This document shows positions 17,327-24,872 of a stretch of 64,000 nt of DNA, in pieces (within the stretch, counting starts at the first letter, position 1; every line of letters starts with the position of its first letter). The position numbers and the translations under genes are program-made. Origin of the DNA: Streptomyces showdoensis (GTDB lineage Bacteria; Actinomycetota; Actinomycetes; Streptomycetales; Streptomycetaceae). Below the pieces are notes generated by a model. That model was given only the letters and a program-made list of their open reading frames with translations, was not told where the DNA came from and made no database searches. The stretch covers positions 328,001 through 392,000 of the forward strand of contig NZ_BAAAXG010000027.1 of the NCBI RefSeq assembly GCF_039535475.1, in the 5' to 3' direction.

Positions 17327-18402
17327 CCGCGGCCCTGGGCCCGAAGACCGACGCCCGTCGTCACCACGACCCGTCGGTCCGGGGCTTCGCCAGCGACAAC
17401 TACGCCGGTGTGCACCCCGAGGTCCTCGCGGCCATCGCCCTCGCCAACGACGGCCACCAGGTCGCCTACGGCGAGGACCAGTACACCGAGCACCTCCAGC
17501 GGATCATGCACAGCCACTTCGGCCCCACGGCCGAGGCGTTCCCGGTCTTCAACGGGACCGGGGCCAACGTGACCGCACTCCAGGCGCTCACCGACCGCTG
17601 GGGCGCGGTGATCTGCGCCGAGTCCGCGCACATCAACGTGGACGAGGGCGGTGCCCCCGAGCGGATGGGCGGCCTCAAGCTGCTCACCGTGGCCACCCCG
17701 GACGGCAAGCTCACCCCCGAGCTGATCGACCGGCAGGCCTGGGGCTGGGAGGACGAGCACCGGGCGATGCCCCAGGTCGTCTCGATCACCCAGAACACCG
17801 AGCTCGGCACCGTCTACACCGTGGACGAGATCAAGGCCATCGTCGAGCACGCCCACTCCAAGGGCATGAAGGTCCACCTCGACGGCGCCCGGATAGCCAA
17901 CGCGGCCGCCTCGCTGGACGTGCCCATGCGCGCGTTCACCAGCGCGGCGGGCGTCGACGTCATCTCGTACGGCGGCACCAAGAACGGCATGATGTTCGGC
18001 GAGGCCGTCGTCGTGCTCAACCCGGACGCCGTCAGCCACATGAAGCACCTGCGCAAGCTGTCCATGCAGCTCGCCTCCAAGATGCGCTTCGTGTCGGTCC
18101 AGCTGGAGGCGCTGCTCGCCAAGGACCTGTGGCTGCGCAACGCCCGCCACGCCAACACGATGGCCCAGCGCCTCGCGGCCGGCGTGCGGGCCGTGGACGG
18201 TGTCGAGATCCTCTACCCGGTCCAGGCCAACGCGGTCTTCGCGCGGCTGCCGCACGAGGTCAGCAGGCGGCTCCAGGAGCGCTTCCGCTTCTACTTCTGG
18301 GACGAGGCGGCCGGCGACGTGCGCTGGATGTGCTCGTTCGACACCTCGGAGGACGACGTGGACGCCTTCCTCCAGGCGCTGAAGGAAGAGATGGCGCGGT
18401 AG
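17323..18402 (+). CDS. low-specificity L-threonine aldolase
   Basis: 359 aa fold-type I PLP enzyme, which would cleave L-threonine or allo-threonine, or another beta-hydroxy amino acid, to glycine and an aldehyde. RGFASDNYAGVHPEVL, QVAYGEDQYTEHLQ, HLDGARIANAA (PLP-binding Asp and Arg) and VISYGGTKNGMMFGEAVV with Lys220 as the Schiff-base residue are present. The GTG at 17323 overlaps the SDR stop (GTGA); a GTG at 17305 is possible. A hairpin follows the gene and closes the operon. The aldolase reaction next to an SDR suggests that the aldehyde or a beta-hydroxy acid is handled in the same pathway. Confidence 0.88.
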   Translation: MTAALGPKTDARRHHDPSVRGFASDNYAGVHPEVLAAIALANDGHQVAYGEDQYTEHLQRIMHSHFGPTAEAFPVFNGTGANVTALQALTDRWGAVICAESAHINVDEGGAPERMGGLKLLTVATPDGKLTPELIDRQAWGWEDEHRAMPQVVSITQNTELGTVYTVDEIKAIVEHAHSKGMKVHLDGARIANAAASLDVPMRAFTSAAGVDVISYGGTKNGMMFGEAVVVLNPDAVSHMKHLRKLSMQLASKMRFVSVQLEALLAKDLWLRNARHANTMAQRLAAGVRAVDGVEILYPVQANAVFARLPHEVSRRLQERFRFYFWDEAAGDVRWMCSFDTSEDDVDAFLQALKEEMAR

Positions 18403-18430
18403 GAGACCCTGGCGGGCCCGCCCGCGCGCG

Positions 18431-18467
18431 ACGGCCGGACGGAAGTGACGGACTTCCGCCCGGCCGT
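18431..18467 (+). terminator. terminator of the DUF6421 operon
   Basis: Bases 18431-18446 pair with 18452-18467 with a single A-C mismatch and a 5-nt loop. It lies 28 nt after the aldolase stop. Confidence 0.75.
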
Positions 18468-18569
18468 TCCGTCATCGGCGCGGGGTTCCGGCCGAAGTCC
18501 AGTGAAGTGGATTTTCCGGTGTTCTATGCTGAACCACACCCTGCAATCCGGAACACCGAACGGCGGACC

Positions 18570-19262
18570 ATGACCCTGACGCTCACCGTCTCCGACGAGG
18601 TACGCACCCTCGTACCCGGCTTCACCCACCTCGCCGTCGAGGCGCGCGGACTCGTCAACGGGCCCAGCGACGAGACCAGTTCGGCCCTGCTCGATGACGC
18701 CGCCCGCCGGCTCGCCGAGCGCCTGGACGGACAGGCCCCGGACAAGGACCCGCACGTGGCCGCCTGGCGCGCCGCGTACTCCGCGTTCGGCGCCAAGCCC
18801 TCCCGCACCCGCAACTCCGCGGAGGCGCTGGCCAAGCGCGCCCTGGCGGACGGCGGGCTGCCCCGGATCAACCGGCTCGTGGACGCCTACAACGCGATCA
18901 GCGTGGCCCACCTGATCCCGGTCGGCGGCGAGGACCTGAACAAGATCGAGGGCTCGATGCGGCTCGTCCGGGCCACCGGCGAGGAGGACTTCGTCACCGT
19001 CGCGGGCGGCGAGGAGAGCGTGGAGCACCCCGAGCCCGGCGAGGTCATCTGGTGCGACGAGGCGGGCGTCACCTGCCGTCGCTGGAACTGGCGCCAGGGC
19101 CCGCGCACCCGGATCGACGACGACACCACGGACGCGATCTTCCTGCTGGAGTCGCTCACGCCGATGACCCTCGACGAGCTGCGCGCGGCCGGCGAGGAGC
19201 TCGCCGAGGTGCTGCAGAAGGTCAGCCCCGGGGCACGGATCACCGTCCGCGACCCGGAGTGA
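18570..19262 (+). CDS. free-standing B3/B4 domain protein
   Basis: 230 aa. The core, SRNSAEALAKRAL-like segment onward (PSRTRNSAEALAKRALADGG, LPRINRLVDAYNAISVAHLIPVGGEDLNKIEGSMRLVRATG), is the B3/B4 domain known from the beta subunit of phenylalanyl-tRNA synthetase, where it edits mischarged Tyr-tRNA(Phe). Here it is a stand-alone protein with no other synthetase domain. Family members of this type are uncharacterised; trans-editing or binding of an amino-acyl compound is a reasonable guess. CDEAGVTCRRWNWRQGPRTRI carries conserved aromatic and basic residues. The ATG has only a weak Shine-Dalgarno. It is separated from the aldolase operon by a terminator. Confidence 0.8.
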   Translation: MTLTLTVSDEVRTLVPGFTHLAVEARGLVNGPSDETSSALLDDAARRLAERLDGQAPDKDPHVAAWRAAYSAFGAKPSRTRNSAEALAKRALADGGLPRINRLVDAYNAISVAHLIPVGGEDLNKIEGSMRLVRATGEEDFVTVAGGEESVEHPEPGEVIWCDEAGVTCRRWNWRQGPRTRIDDDTTDAIFLLESLTPMTLDELRAAGEELAEVLQKVSPGARITVRDPE

Positions 19263-19295
19263 CGTTTCCCCGCGGCGGCCGGGGCCGCCGCGGGA

Positions 19296-20021
19296 CTACT
19301 TCTCGGCGGCCTTGACCTCTTCGGGCGTCGGCGCCGTGCCCCCGAGGTGCGCGGGCACCCACCAGGTGTCGCCCGCGTCCTTGGGGCGCACCGGGTAGGC
19401 GCGCTGGGCGGCCTCCAGGAGCTCCTGGACGCGCCCGCGCAGCCGCCGGGTGATGGCGCCCGCGAACTGGTCGGCCGGGGCCTCCATGGGCTCGCCGACG
19501 CGGATGGTGATCGGGATGTGGCTGCGCTTGAAGTTCCGCGGCCGGCCCTTGGTCCACACCCGCTGGGTGCCCCACAGCGCCATCGGGATCAGCGGGACGC
19601 CCGCCTCCTGCGCCAGGCGCGCGGCACCGGACTTGAAGCTCTTCAGCGTGAACGACTGCGAGATGGTCGCCTCGGGGAAGACGCCGACGATCTCACCGGC
19701 CCGCAGCGAGCGCAGTGCGTGCTCGTAGGCGTGCTCGCCCTGGGCGCGGTCCACCGGGATGTGCTTCATCGCGCGCATCAGCGGACCGGAGACCTTGTGC
19801 CGGAAGACCGAGTCCTTCGCCATGAAGCGCACCAGACGCTTCTGGGGAAGTGCGGCCAGACCGGTGAAGATGAAGTCCAGATAGCTGATGTGGTTGCTGA
19901 CGATCACCGCCCCGCCCTCGCGGGGGATGTGGTGCGAACCCTGAGTGTCGATCTTCAGGTCGAGCGCCTTGAACATGGTCAGGGCGGCGCCGATGACCGG
20001 CCGATAGACGAGCTCTGCCAT
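19296..20021 (-). CDS. PlsC-type lysophospholipid/1-acylglycerol-3-phosphate acyltransferase
   Basis: 241 aa. VIVSNHISYLDFIF is the catalytic NHx4D motif, and GVFPEATIS and PLIPMALWGTQRVW are the acceptor and phosphate-binding blocks. A hydrophobic segment begins the protein. It would acylate lysophosphatidic acid or a related lysolipid at the inner membrane face to give phosphatidic acid. The C-terminal 40 residues (AYPVRPKDAGDTWWVP) are an actinobacterial extension. It is divergent from the thioredoxin gene across about 220 nt in which I see no clear palindrome. Confidence 0.88.
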   Translation of the reverse strand: MAELVYRPVIGAALTMFKALDLKIDTQGSHHIPREGGAVIVSNHISYLDFIFTGLAALPQKRLVRFMAKDSVFRHKVSGPLMRAMKHIPVDRAQGEHAYEHALRSLRAGEIVGVFPEATISQSFTLKSFKSGAARLAQEAGVPLIPMALWGTQRVWTKGRPRNFKRSHIPITIRVGEPMEAPADQFAGAITRRLRGRVQELLEAAQRAYPVRPKDAGDTWWVPAHLGGTAPTPEEVKAAEK

Positions 20022-20241
20022 CTGGGACGAACCCCTTCGTCAGTGCCTGGGGAGGGTTCTCCCGGCGAAGTTACGCGGCCGTAGGTTTTCGGCTTTGGGC
20101 AGATCGTGCCCCATGTGGGCCCCCGTGACCAGTCCAGGCGGCTTCGTACGGGGAGATTCTCGTCACTCCGGGTGCTCGTGGCGGGAATCGTTCGGTCGCG
20201 TGCGACGCTGCACCCGGTAGGACCACAGGAGGAGCAGAGGG

Positions 20242-20553
20242 ATGACCGAGGTCGTGGGCGCCGAGGAACTGGGCGCCGAGCTGGGGGAGCGGGCCACCCT
20301 GGTGCAGTTCTCCACCGCCTTCTGCCAGCCGTGCCGGGCCACCCGCCGGACGCTCGCCGAGGTGGCCGCCATGGTGGAAGGCGTCGGGCACGTCGAGATC
20401 GACGCGGAGGAGCGCCTCGACCTCGTACGGGAGCTGGGCATCGCCCGTACGCCCACGGTGCTCGTCCTCGACCGGGCCGGGCGGATCGTGCGCAGGGCCA
20501 CCGGGCAGCCCCGCAAGGCGGACGTCATCGCCGCGCTCGGGCGGGCGGTCTGA
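20242..20553 (+). CDS. thioredoxin-family protein with a CQPC site
   Basis: 103 aa, a single thioredoxin fold with no signal peptide, so it should act in the cytoplasm. The redox site is STAFCQPCRATRR with Cys28 and Cys31. The residue before the first Cys is Phe rather than the usual Trp, and the dipeptide is QP rather than GP, so its redox potential may differ from housekeeping thioredoxin. The cis-proline block ARTPTVLVLDRAGR is intact. GGAGGAGCAGAGGG lies just before the ATG. The leader-peptide and flavin-reductase genes follow on the same strand. Confidence 0.88.
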   Translation: MTEVVGAEELGAELGERATLVQFSTAFCQPCRATRRTLAEVAAMVEGVGHVEIDAEERLDLVRELGIARTPTVLVLDRAGRIVRRATGQPRKADVIAALGRAV

Positions 20554-20683
20554 CGGGGTGTGCGGCGCGCTCTCCGGAACGGCTCCCGGCGCGCTCTCCG
20601 GTGCGGTCCCTGACGCGGTGACACATCTCCCACATCGCGGAACCCACTTGACTGCACGCGGCAACGATCGTCAGTCTGGCGGG

Positions 20684-20764
20684 GTGCCCACAGAACTCCT
20701 TCTCTACGGGCGGGCCCACGTGGACCTGGCCCGCAACGCGAGCGCGCGCTGTCCGGGTGTCTGA
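20684..20764 (+). CDS. 26-aa cysteine-containing leader peptide
   Basis: GTG at 20684 to TGA at 20762-20764. The peptide contains RAHVDLARNASARC, with the single Cys at residue 23 three codons from the end. This matches the short Streptomyces peptides annotated as putative leader peptides (R-x-HVDL-x-R-x-A-S-A-x-C), which precede genes for sulfur or thiol metabolism. A role in cysteine-dependent attenuation is inferred. It lies 46 nt upstream of the flavin reductase start. A weak GGCGGG stretch abuts the GTG. The length is below the usual gene-calling cut-off and it is easily missed. Confidence 0.75.
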   Translation: MPTELLLYGRAHVDLARNASARCPGV

Positions 20765-20810
20765 CCGACCCGAGACTCCTCTCACGCCGCCCTCGCAGAA
20801 GGACAATTCC

Positions 20811-21344
20811 ATGACGGTCTCGCCCGAGCTCCGCACGCTCCCGACGATTCCCCGCCTCGGCGCACCCCGACAGGCCTCTCCCGACCTGCTCCGTTCCGTC
20901 TTCCGGCAGCACGCCGCCGGAGTCGCGGTCATCACCGCGCACGGCGAGCGCCCGGTCGGCTTCACGGCCACCTCGCTCAACTCCGTCGCCGCCGACCCGC
21001 CGCTGATCTCCTTCGGCGTGGGCACCGGTTCCTCCAGCTGGCCCGTGGTGGCCGAGGCCGAGCACATCGGCGTGCACATACTCGGCGAGCACCAGGCGGA
21101 GCTGGCCGCCACCTTCGCCCGCAGCGGCGCCGACCGCTTCGGCGCTCCCACCCGGTGGAGCCGCGGCCCCGAGGGCGTCCCCGTCCTCGACGGCGTCCTT
21201 GCCTGGCTGGTGTGCCGCGTGGTGGCCCGGGTCCCGGCCGGGGACCACCGGATCGTGATAGCCGAGGCCGTCGCCGGCGACCCGGACGGCGTCGGCCGTC
21301 CGCTCCTCTACCATCAGGGCCGCTTCAACGCGCTGCGCGACTGA
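20811..21344 (+). CDS. flavin reductase family protein
   Basis: 177 aa with the FMN-binding split-barrel fold. VFRQHAAGVAVITAHGERPVGFTATSLNSVAADPPLISFGV is the flavin-binding block, SWPVVAEAEHIGVHILGEHQ the central strand-helix, and LLYHQGRFNAL the C-terminal signature. Such enzymes reduce free flavin with NAD(P)H, often for a two-component monooxygenase. No monooxygenase is adjacent, so the electron acceptor is unknown. GAAGGA precedes the ATG. A cysteine-type leader peptide upstream suggests expression linked to sulfur supply, for example for an FMNH2-dependent sulfonate or sulfide oxygenase. Confidence 0.88.
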   Translation: MTVSPELRTLPTIPRLGAPRQASPDLLRSVFRQHAAGVAVITAHGERPVGFTATSLNSVAADPPLISFGVGTGSSSWPVVAEAEHIGVHILGEHQAELAATFARSGADRFGAPTRWSRGPEGVPVLDGVLAWLVCRVVARVPAGDHRIVIAEAVAGDPDGVGRPLLYHQGRFNALRD

Positions 21345-21422
21345 GAGTTCCCGCGCGGCCCGCCCCGCGCGCGTTGGCAAGGTCACATGCTGAGCGCTTG
21401 CTTACTCGTAACGAACTGGGTG

Positions 21423-21434
21423 TACTGGCGAGTA
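21423..21434. promoter_or_regulatory. TACT-N4-AGTA operator candidate upstream of etfBA
   Basis: TACT-GGCG-AGTA is a perfect palindrome overlapping a TAATAT -10-like box (21433-21438). A related TTACTCGTAA element lies 20 nt upstream (21402-21411). This resembles sites used by TetR-type fatty-acid regulators in actinobacteria. Confidence 0.5.
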
Positions 21435-21440
21435 ATATTT

Positions 21441-21467
21441 CGGTCGGGGCTTCGGACGCCCCGACCG
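21441..21467 (+). terminator. 10-bp hairpin in the etf leader region
   Basis: CGGTCGGGGC (21441-21450) pairs with 21458-21467 around a 7-nt loop. It could end the flavin reductase transcript or sit in the 5' leader of etfB. Confidence 0.45.
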
Positions 21468-21542
21468 GAAACCCGCCCTTCAGGCGCCTATGCTGCGAGC
21501 AACAAGGCAGCCCAGTTATGACGATGCAGTAGGAGAGCCGGC

Positions 21543-22328
21543 GTGAGCTTGAGGATCGTTGTCTGTGTGAAGTACGTGCCGGACGCCACCGGCGACCGGA
21601 AGTTCGCGGACGACCTGACCGTCGACCGCGACGACGTCGACGGCCTGCTGTCCGAGCTGGACGAGTACGCGGTGGAGCAGGCGCTCCAGATCGCGGAAGA
21701 GGCCGACGACGCCGAGGTCACCGTGCTGACCGTCGGCCCCGAGGACGCCAAGGACGCGCTGCGCAAGGCGCTGTCCATGGGCGCCGACAAGGCCGTCCAC
21801 GTCGAGGACGACGACCTGCACGGCACCGACGTCATGGGCACCTCGCTGGTGCTCGCCAAGGCGATCGAGAAGACCGGCTACGACCTCGTCATCGCCGGCA
21901 TGGCCTCCACCGACGGCACCATGGGCGTCCTCCCGGCCATCCTCGCCGAGCGCCTGGGCGTCCCGCAGGTCACCCTGCTCTCCGAGGTCTCCGTCGAGGA
22001 CGGCACCGTCAAGGGCCGCCGTGACGGCGACACCGCCTCCGAGCAGCTGGAGGCCGCCCTGCCGGCCGTCGTCTCCGTGACCGACCAGTCGGGCGAGGCG
22101 CGCTACCCGTCCTTCAAGGGCATCATGGCCGCCAAGAAGAAGCCGGTGGAGTCCCTGGACCTGGACGACCTCGACATCGAGGCGGACGAGGTCGGCCTCG
22201 AGGGCTCCTGGACCAAGGTCGACTCGGCCGACGAGCGTCCGGCGCGCACCGCGGGCACGATCGTCAAGGACGAGGGCGAGGGCGGCAAGCAGCTGGCCGA
22301 GTTCCTCGCGAGCCAGAAGTTCATCTGA
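21543..22328 (+). CDS. etfB: electron transfer flavoprotein subunit beta
   Basis: 261 aa. SLRIVVCVKYVPDATGDRKF at the start, VTVLTVGPEDAKDALRKALSMGADKAVHV and DLVIAGMASTDGTMGVLPAILAERLGVP are the beta-subunit blocks, the last containing the AMP-binding region. EtfAB accepts electrons from acyl-CoA and other flavin dehydrogenases and passes them to the quinone pool. The GTG at 21543 follows GGAGAG. It is 66 nt upstream of etfA, and the two form an operon ended by a strong terminator. A candidate operator lies over the promoter. Confidence 0.95.
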   Translation: MSLRIVVCVKYVPDATGDRKFADDLTVDRDDVDGLLSELDEYAVEQALQIAEEADDAEVTVLTVGPEDAKDALRKALSMGADKAVHVEDDDLHGTDVMGTSLVLAKAIEKTGYDLVIAGMASTDGTMGVLPAILAERLGVPQVTLLSEVSVEDGTVKGRRDGDTASEQLEAALPAVVSVTDQSGEARYPSFKGIMAAKKKPVESLDLDDLDIEADEVGLEGSWTKVDSADERPARTAGTIVKDEGEGGKQLAEFLASQKFI

Positions 22329-22394
22329 GGGCTCGCGCGAACCACGCCGTCCCCCGCAGGCCGTCCCGTTTCTTCCGCAGGAGATTGAAGTCCC

Positions 22395-23357
22395 ATGGCT
22401 GAGATTCTCGTCTACGTCGACCACGTCGACGGAGCCGTCCGCAAGCCCACCCTGGAGCTGCTCACCCTCGCCCGCCGCCTCGGCGAGCCCGTCGCCGTCG
22501 CGCTGGGCAACGGCGCGGCCGACACCGCCGCGGCCCTCGCCGAGCACGGTGCCACCCGCGTCCTGACCGCCGACGCCCCCGAGTTCGGCGACTACCTCGT
22601 CGTCCCGAAGGTCGACGCGCTCCAGGCCGCCTACGAGGCCGTCTCCCCGGCCGCCGTGCTCGTCCCGTCCTCCGCCGAGGGCAAGGAGATCGCCGCCCGC
22701 CTCGCGGTGCGCATCGGCTCCGGCATCATCACGGACGCCGTGGACCTGGAGGCCGGTGACGAGGGCCCGGTCGCGACGCAGTCCGCGTTCGCCGCCTCCT
22801 TCACCACCAAGTCCCGCGTCTCCAAGGGCACCCCGGTCATCACGGTCAAGCCGAACTCGGCCGCCGTCGAGGCCGCCCCGGCCGCCGGCGCCGTCGAGGC
22901 GCTCGCCGTCTCCTTCTCGGCGCAGGCCACCGGCACCAAGGTCGTCGCCCGCACCCCGCGCGAGTCGACCGGCCGCCCCGAGCTCACCGAGGCCGCGATC
23001 GTGGTCTCCGGCGGCCGCGGCGTCAACGGCGCCGAGAACTTCGCGATCATCGAGGCGCTCGCCGACTCGCTCGGTGCCGCCGTCGGCGCCTCCCGCGCCG
23101 CCGTCGACGCCGGCTGGTACCCGCACTCCAACCAGGTCGGCCAGACCGGCAAGTCGGTCTCGCCGCAGCTGTACATCGCGTCCGGCATCTCCGGCGCGAT
23201 CCAGCACCGCGCGGGCATGCAGACCTCGAAGACCATCGTGGCCGTCAACAAGGACGCCGAGGCCCCGATCTTCGACCTGGTCGACTACGGCGTCGTCGGC
23301 GACCTGTTCGACGTCGTGCCGCAGCTGACCGACGAGGTCAAGGCCCGCAAGGGCTAG
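22395..23357 (+). CDS. etfA: electron transfer flavoprotein subunit alpha
   Basis: 320 aa, normal length. The N-terminal part [20 protein letters not shown] is the NAD-like fold. The C-terminal FAD domain carries [59 protein letters not shown] and [29 protein letters not shown]. It binds FAD and pairs with EtfB to carry electrons from beta-oxidation and related dehydrogenases to ETF:quinone oxidoreductase, which is not in this window. AGGAG precedes the ATG. A 17-bp terminator stem starts 49 nt after the stop. Confidence 0.96.
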   Translation: MAEILVYVDHVDGAVRKPTLELLTLARRLGEPVAVALGNGAADTAAALAEHGATRVLTADAPEFGDYLVVPKVDALQAAYEAVSPAAVLVPSSAEGKEIAARLAVRIGSGIITDAVDLEAGDEGPVATQSAFAASFTTKSRVSKGTPVITVKPNSAAVEAAPAAGAVEALAVSFSAQATGTKVVARTPRESTGRPELTEAAIVVSGGRGVNGAENFAIIEALADSLGAAVGASRAAVDAGWYPHSNQVGQTGKSVSPQLYIASGISGAIQHRAGMQTSKTIVAVNKDAEAPIFDLVDYGVVGDLFDVVPQLTDEVKARKG

Positions 23358-23405
23358 TGCTCGGAGTCGGTCCCCTCGGGGGCTGACCTGGGGTTCTCTT
23401 AGGGT

Positions 23406-23444
23406 CCGGGGGCCGCGTGGTGTTCTTCACCGCGCGGCCCCCGG
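23406..23444 (+). terminator. strong intrinsic terminator after etfBA
   Basis: Bases 23406-23422 pair with 23428-23444 (17 bp with one T-G wobble) around a TTCTT loop, followed by TCGTTT. Confidence 0.9.
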
Positions 23445-23540
23445 TCGTTTCGGACAGCCATTGACGCAGGTCCCGGCAGGCCATTAACTTCGCTATACGG
23501 ATTGTTGATTCCGTGCAGCGGAAAAGTAGGAGGATGTGGG

Positions 23541-24830
23541 ATGGGTCAGCAGGAGAAGGTGTCGACGAGCCTCGCGGGCGCGGTCAGCGAGGAGATCAGC
23601 GCCTCCCTCACCGCCGTGGACGCCGAGCTGGACCGGCGCTACCCGGGAGACCCCGGCACCCGCCAGCCCGTCCACACCGTCTACGTGCCCGGCAACCTCT
23701 TCGACGCCGGCACCATCCGCTCCTGGGGCGACCAGGCCCTCGCCGCGCTCGACGAGCACGCCCCCGACGCCGCCACCTTCGCCGCCGTCCTCGGCCTCTC
23801 CGACGACCTCGCCGAGGACGTCTACGGCCGCGTCCGCGCCAAGCTGGAGCGCGAGCCCGTCGAGGACCTCCGGGTCGACTTCGAGGACGGCTACGGCGGC
23901 GGCGACGAGGACGCCGACGCCGCCCGCGCCGCCCGGATCATCACCGAGGCCCACGCCGACCTCAGCGCCGCCCCCTACATGGGCATCCGGATGAAGTGCA
24001 TGGAGGCCGCCGTCCGTGACCGCGGCATCCGCACCACCGACGTCTTCCTCACCGGCCTCATGGAGAACGGCGGGCTGCCCGACGGCCTCGTCCTCACCCT
24101 CCCCAAGGTCACCTACCCCGAGCAGGTCACCGCCTTCGTCCGGCTCCTCGAAGCCTTCGAGAAGGCCCACGGGCTCGACGCCGGCCGGCTCGGCTTCGAG
24201 ATCCAGATCGAGACCAGCCAGTCCATCCTCGCCGCCGACGGCACCGCCGCCGTCGCCCGCATGATCGACGCCGCCGAGGGCCGCGCGACCGGCCTCCACT
24301 ACGGCACCTTCGACTACAGCGCCTGCCTCGGCGTCTCCGCCGCCTACCAGGCCAGCGACCACCCCGCCGCCGACCACGCCAAGGCGATCATGCAGGTCGC
24401 CGCCGCGGGCACCGGCGTACGCGTCTCCGACGGCTCCACCAACGTCCTCCCGGTCGGCCCGACCGCCCACGTCCACGAGGCGTGGAGGCTCCACTACGGG
24501 CTCACCCGGCGCGCCCTCGCCCGCGCCTACTACCAGGGCTGGGACATGCACCCGGGGCACATCCCCACCCGCTACGCCGCCGTCTTCGCCTTCTACCGCG
24601 AGGGCTTCCAGGCCGCCGCCAAGCGTCTCTCCGCCTACGCCAACCACGCGGGCGGCGACGTCATGGACGAGCCCGCCACCGCCAAGGCGCTCTCCTCGTA
24701 CCTGCTGCGCGGCATCGACTGCGGCGCCCTCGACACCGCCGAGGTCGACGCCCTCACCGGCCTCACCCGCGCCGACCTCGACCGCTTCGCGGCCCCGCGA
24801 CGCGGAGATCTCACCGCTCAGGCGCAGTAA
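23541..24830 (+). CDS. DUF6986 protein, HpcH/HpaI aldolase-citrate lyase-like TIM barrel
   Basis: 429 aa. LRVDFEDGYG supplies acidic residues for Mg2+ binding, GIRMKCME a CoA/phosphate-binding Arg, FEIQIETSQSIL the second metal-ligand Glu, and GLHYGTFDYSACLGV the loop after it; HPGHIPTRYAAVFAFY is near the C-terminus. These are the features of the citrate-lyase beta/malyl-CoA lyase superfamily, which forms or splits C-C bonds next to a carboxylate. The actual substrate is unknown. GGAGG lies 9 nt before the ATG; the in-frame TTG upstream at 23502 has none. It is between two terminator-bounded units and appears monocistronic. Confidence 0.82.
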   Translation: MGQQEKVSTSLAGAVSEEISASLTAVDAELDRRYPGDPGTRQPVHTVYVPGNLFDAGTIRSWGDQALAALDEHAPDAATFAAVLGLSDDLAEDVYGRVRAKLEREPVEDLRVDFEDGYGGGDEDADAARAARIITEAHADLSAAPYMGIRMKCMEAAVRDRGIRTTDVFLTGLMENGGLPDGLVLTLPKVTYPEQVTAFVRLLEAFEKAHGLDAGRLGFEIQIETSQSILAADGTAAVARMIDAAEGRATGLHYGTFDYSACLGVSAAYQASDHPAADHAKAIMQVAAAGTGVRVSDGSTNVLPVGPTAHVHEAWRLHYGLTRRALARAYYQGWDMHPGHIPTRYAAVFAFYREGFQAAAKRLSAYANHAGGDVMDEPATAKALSSYLLRGIDCGALDTAEVDALTGLTRADLDRFAAPRRGDLTAQAQ

Positions 24831-24872
24831 ACGTCACTTTCGCGTCAACTGCCCCGTACCCTGTACGCGTTC

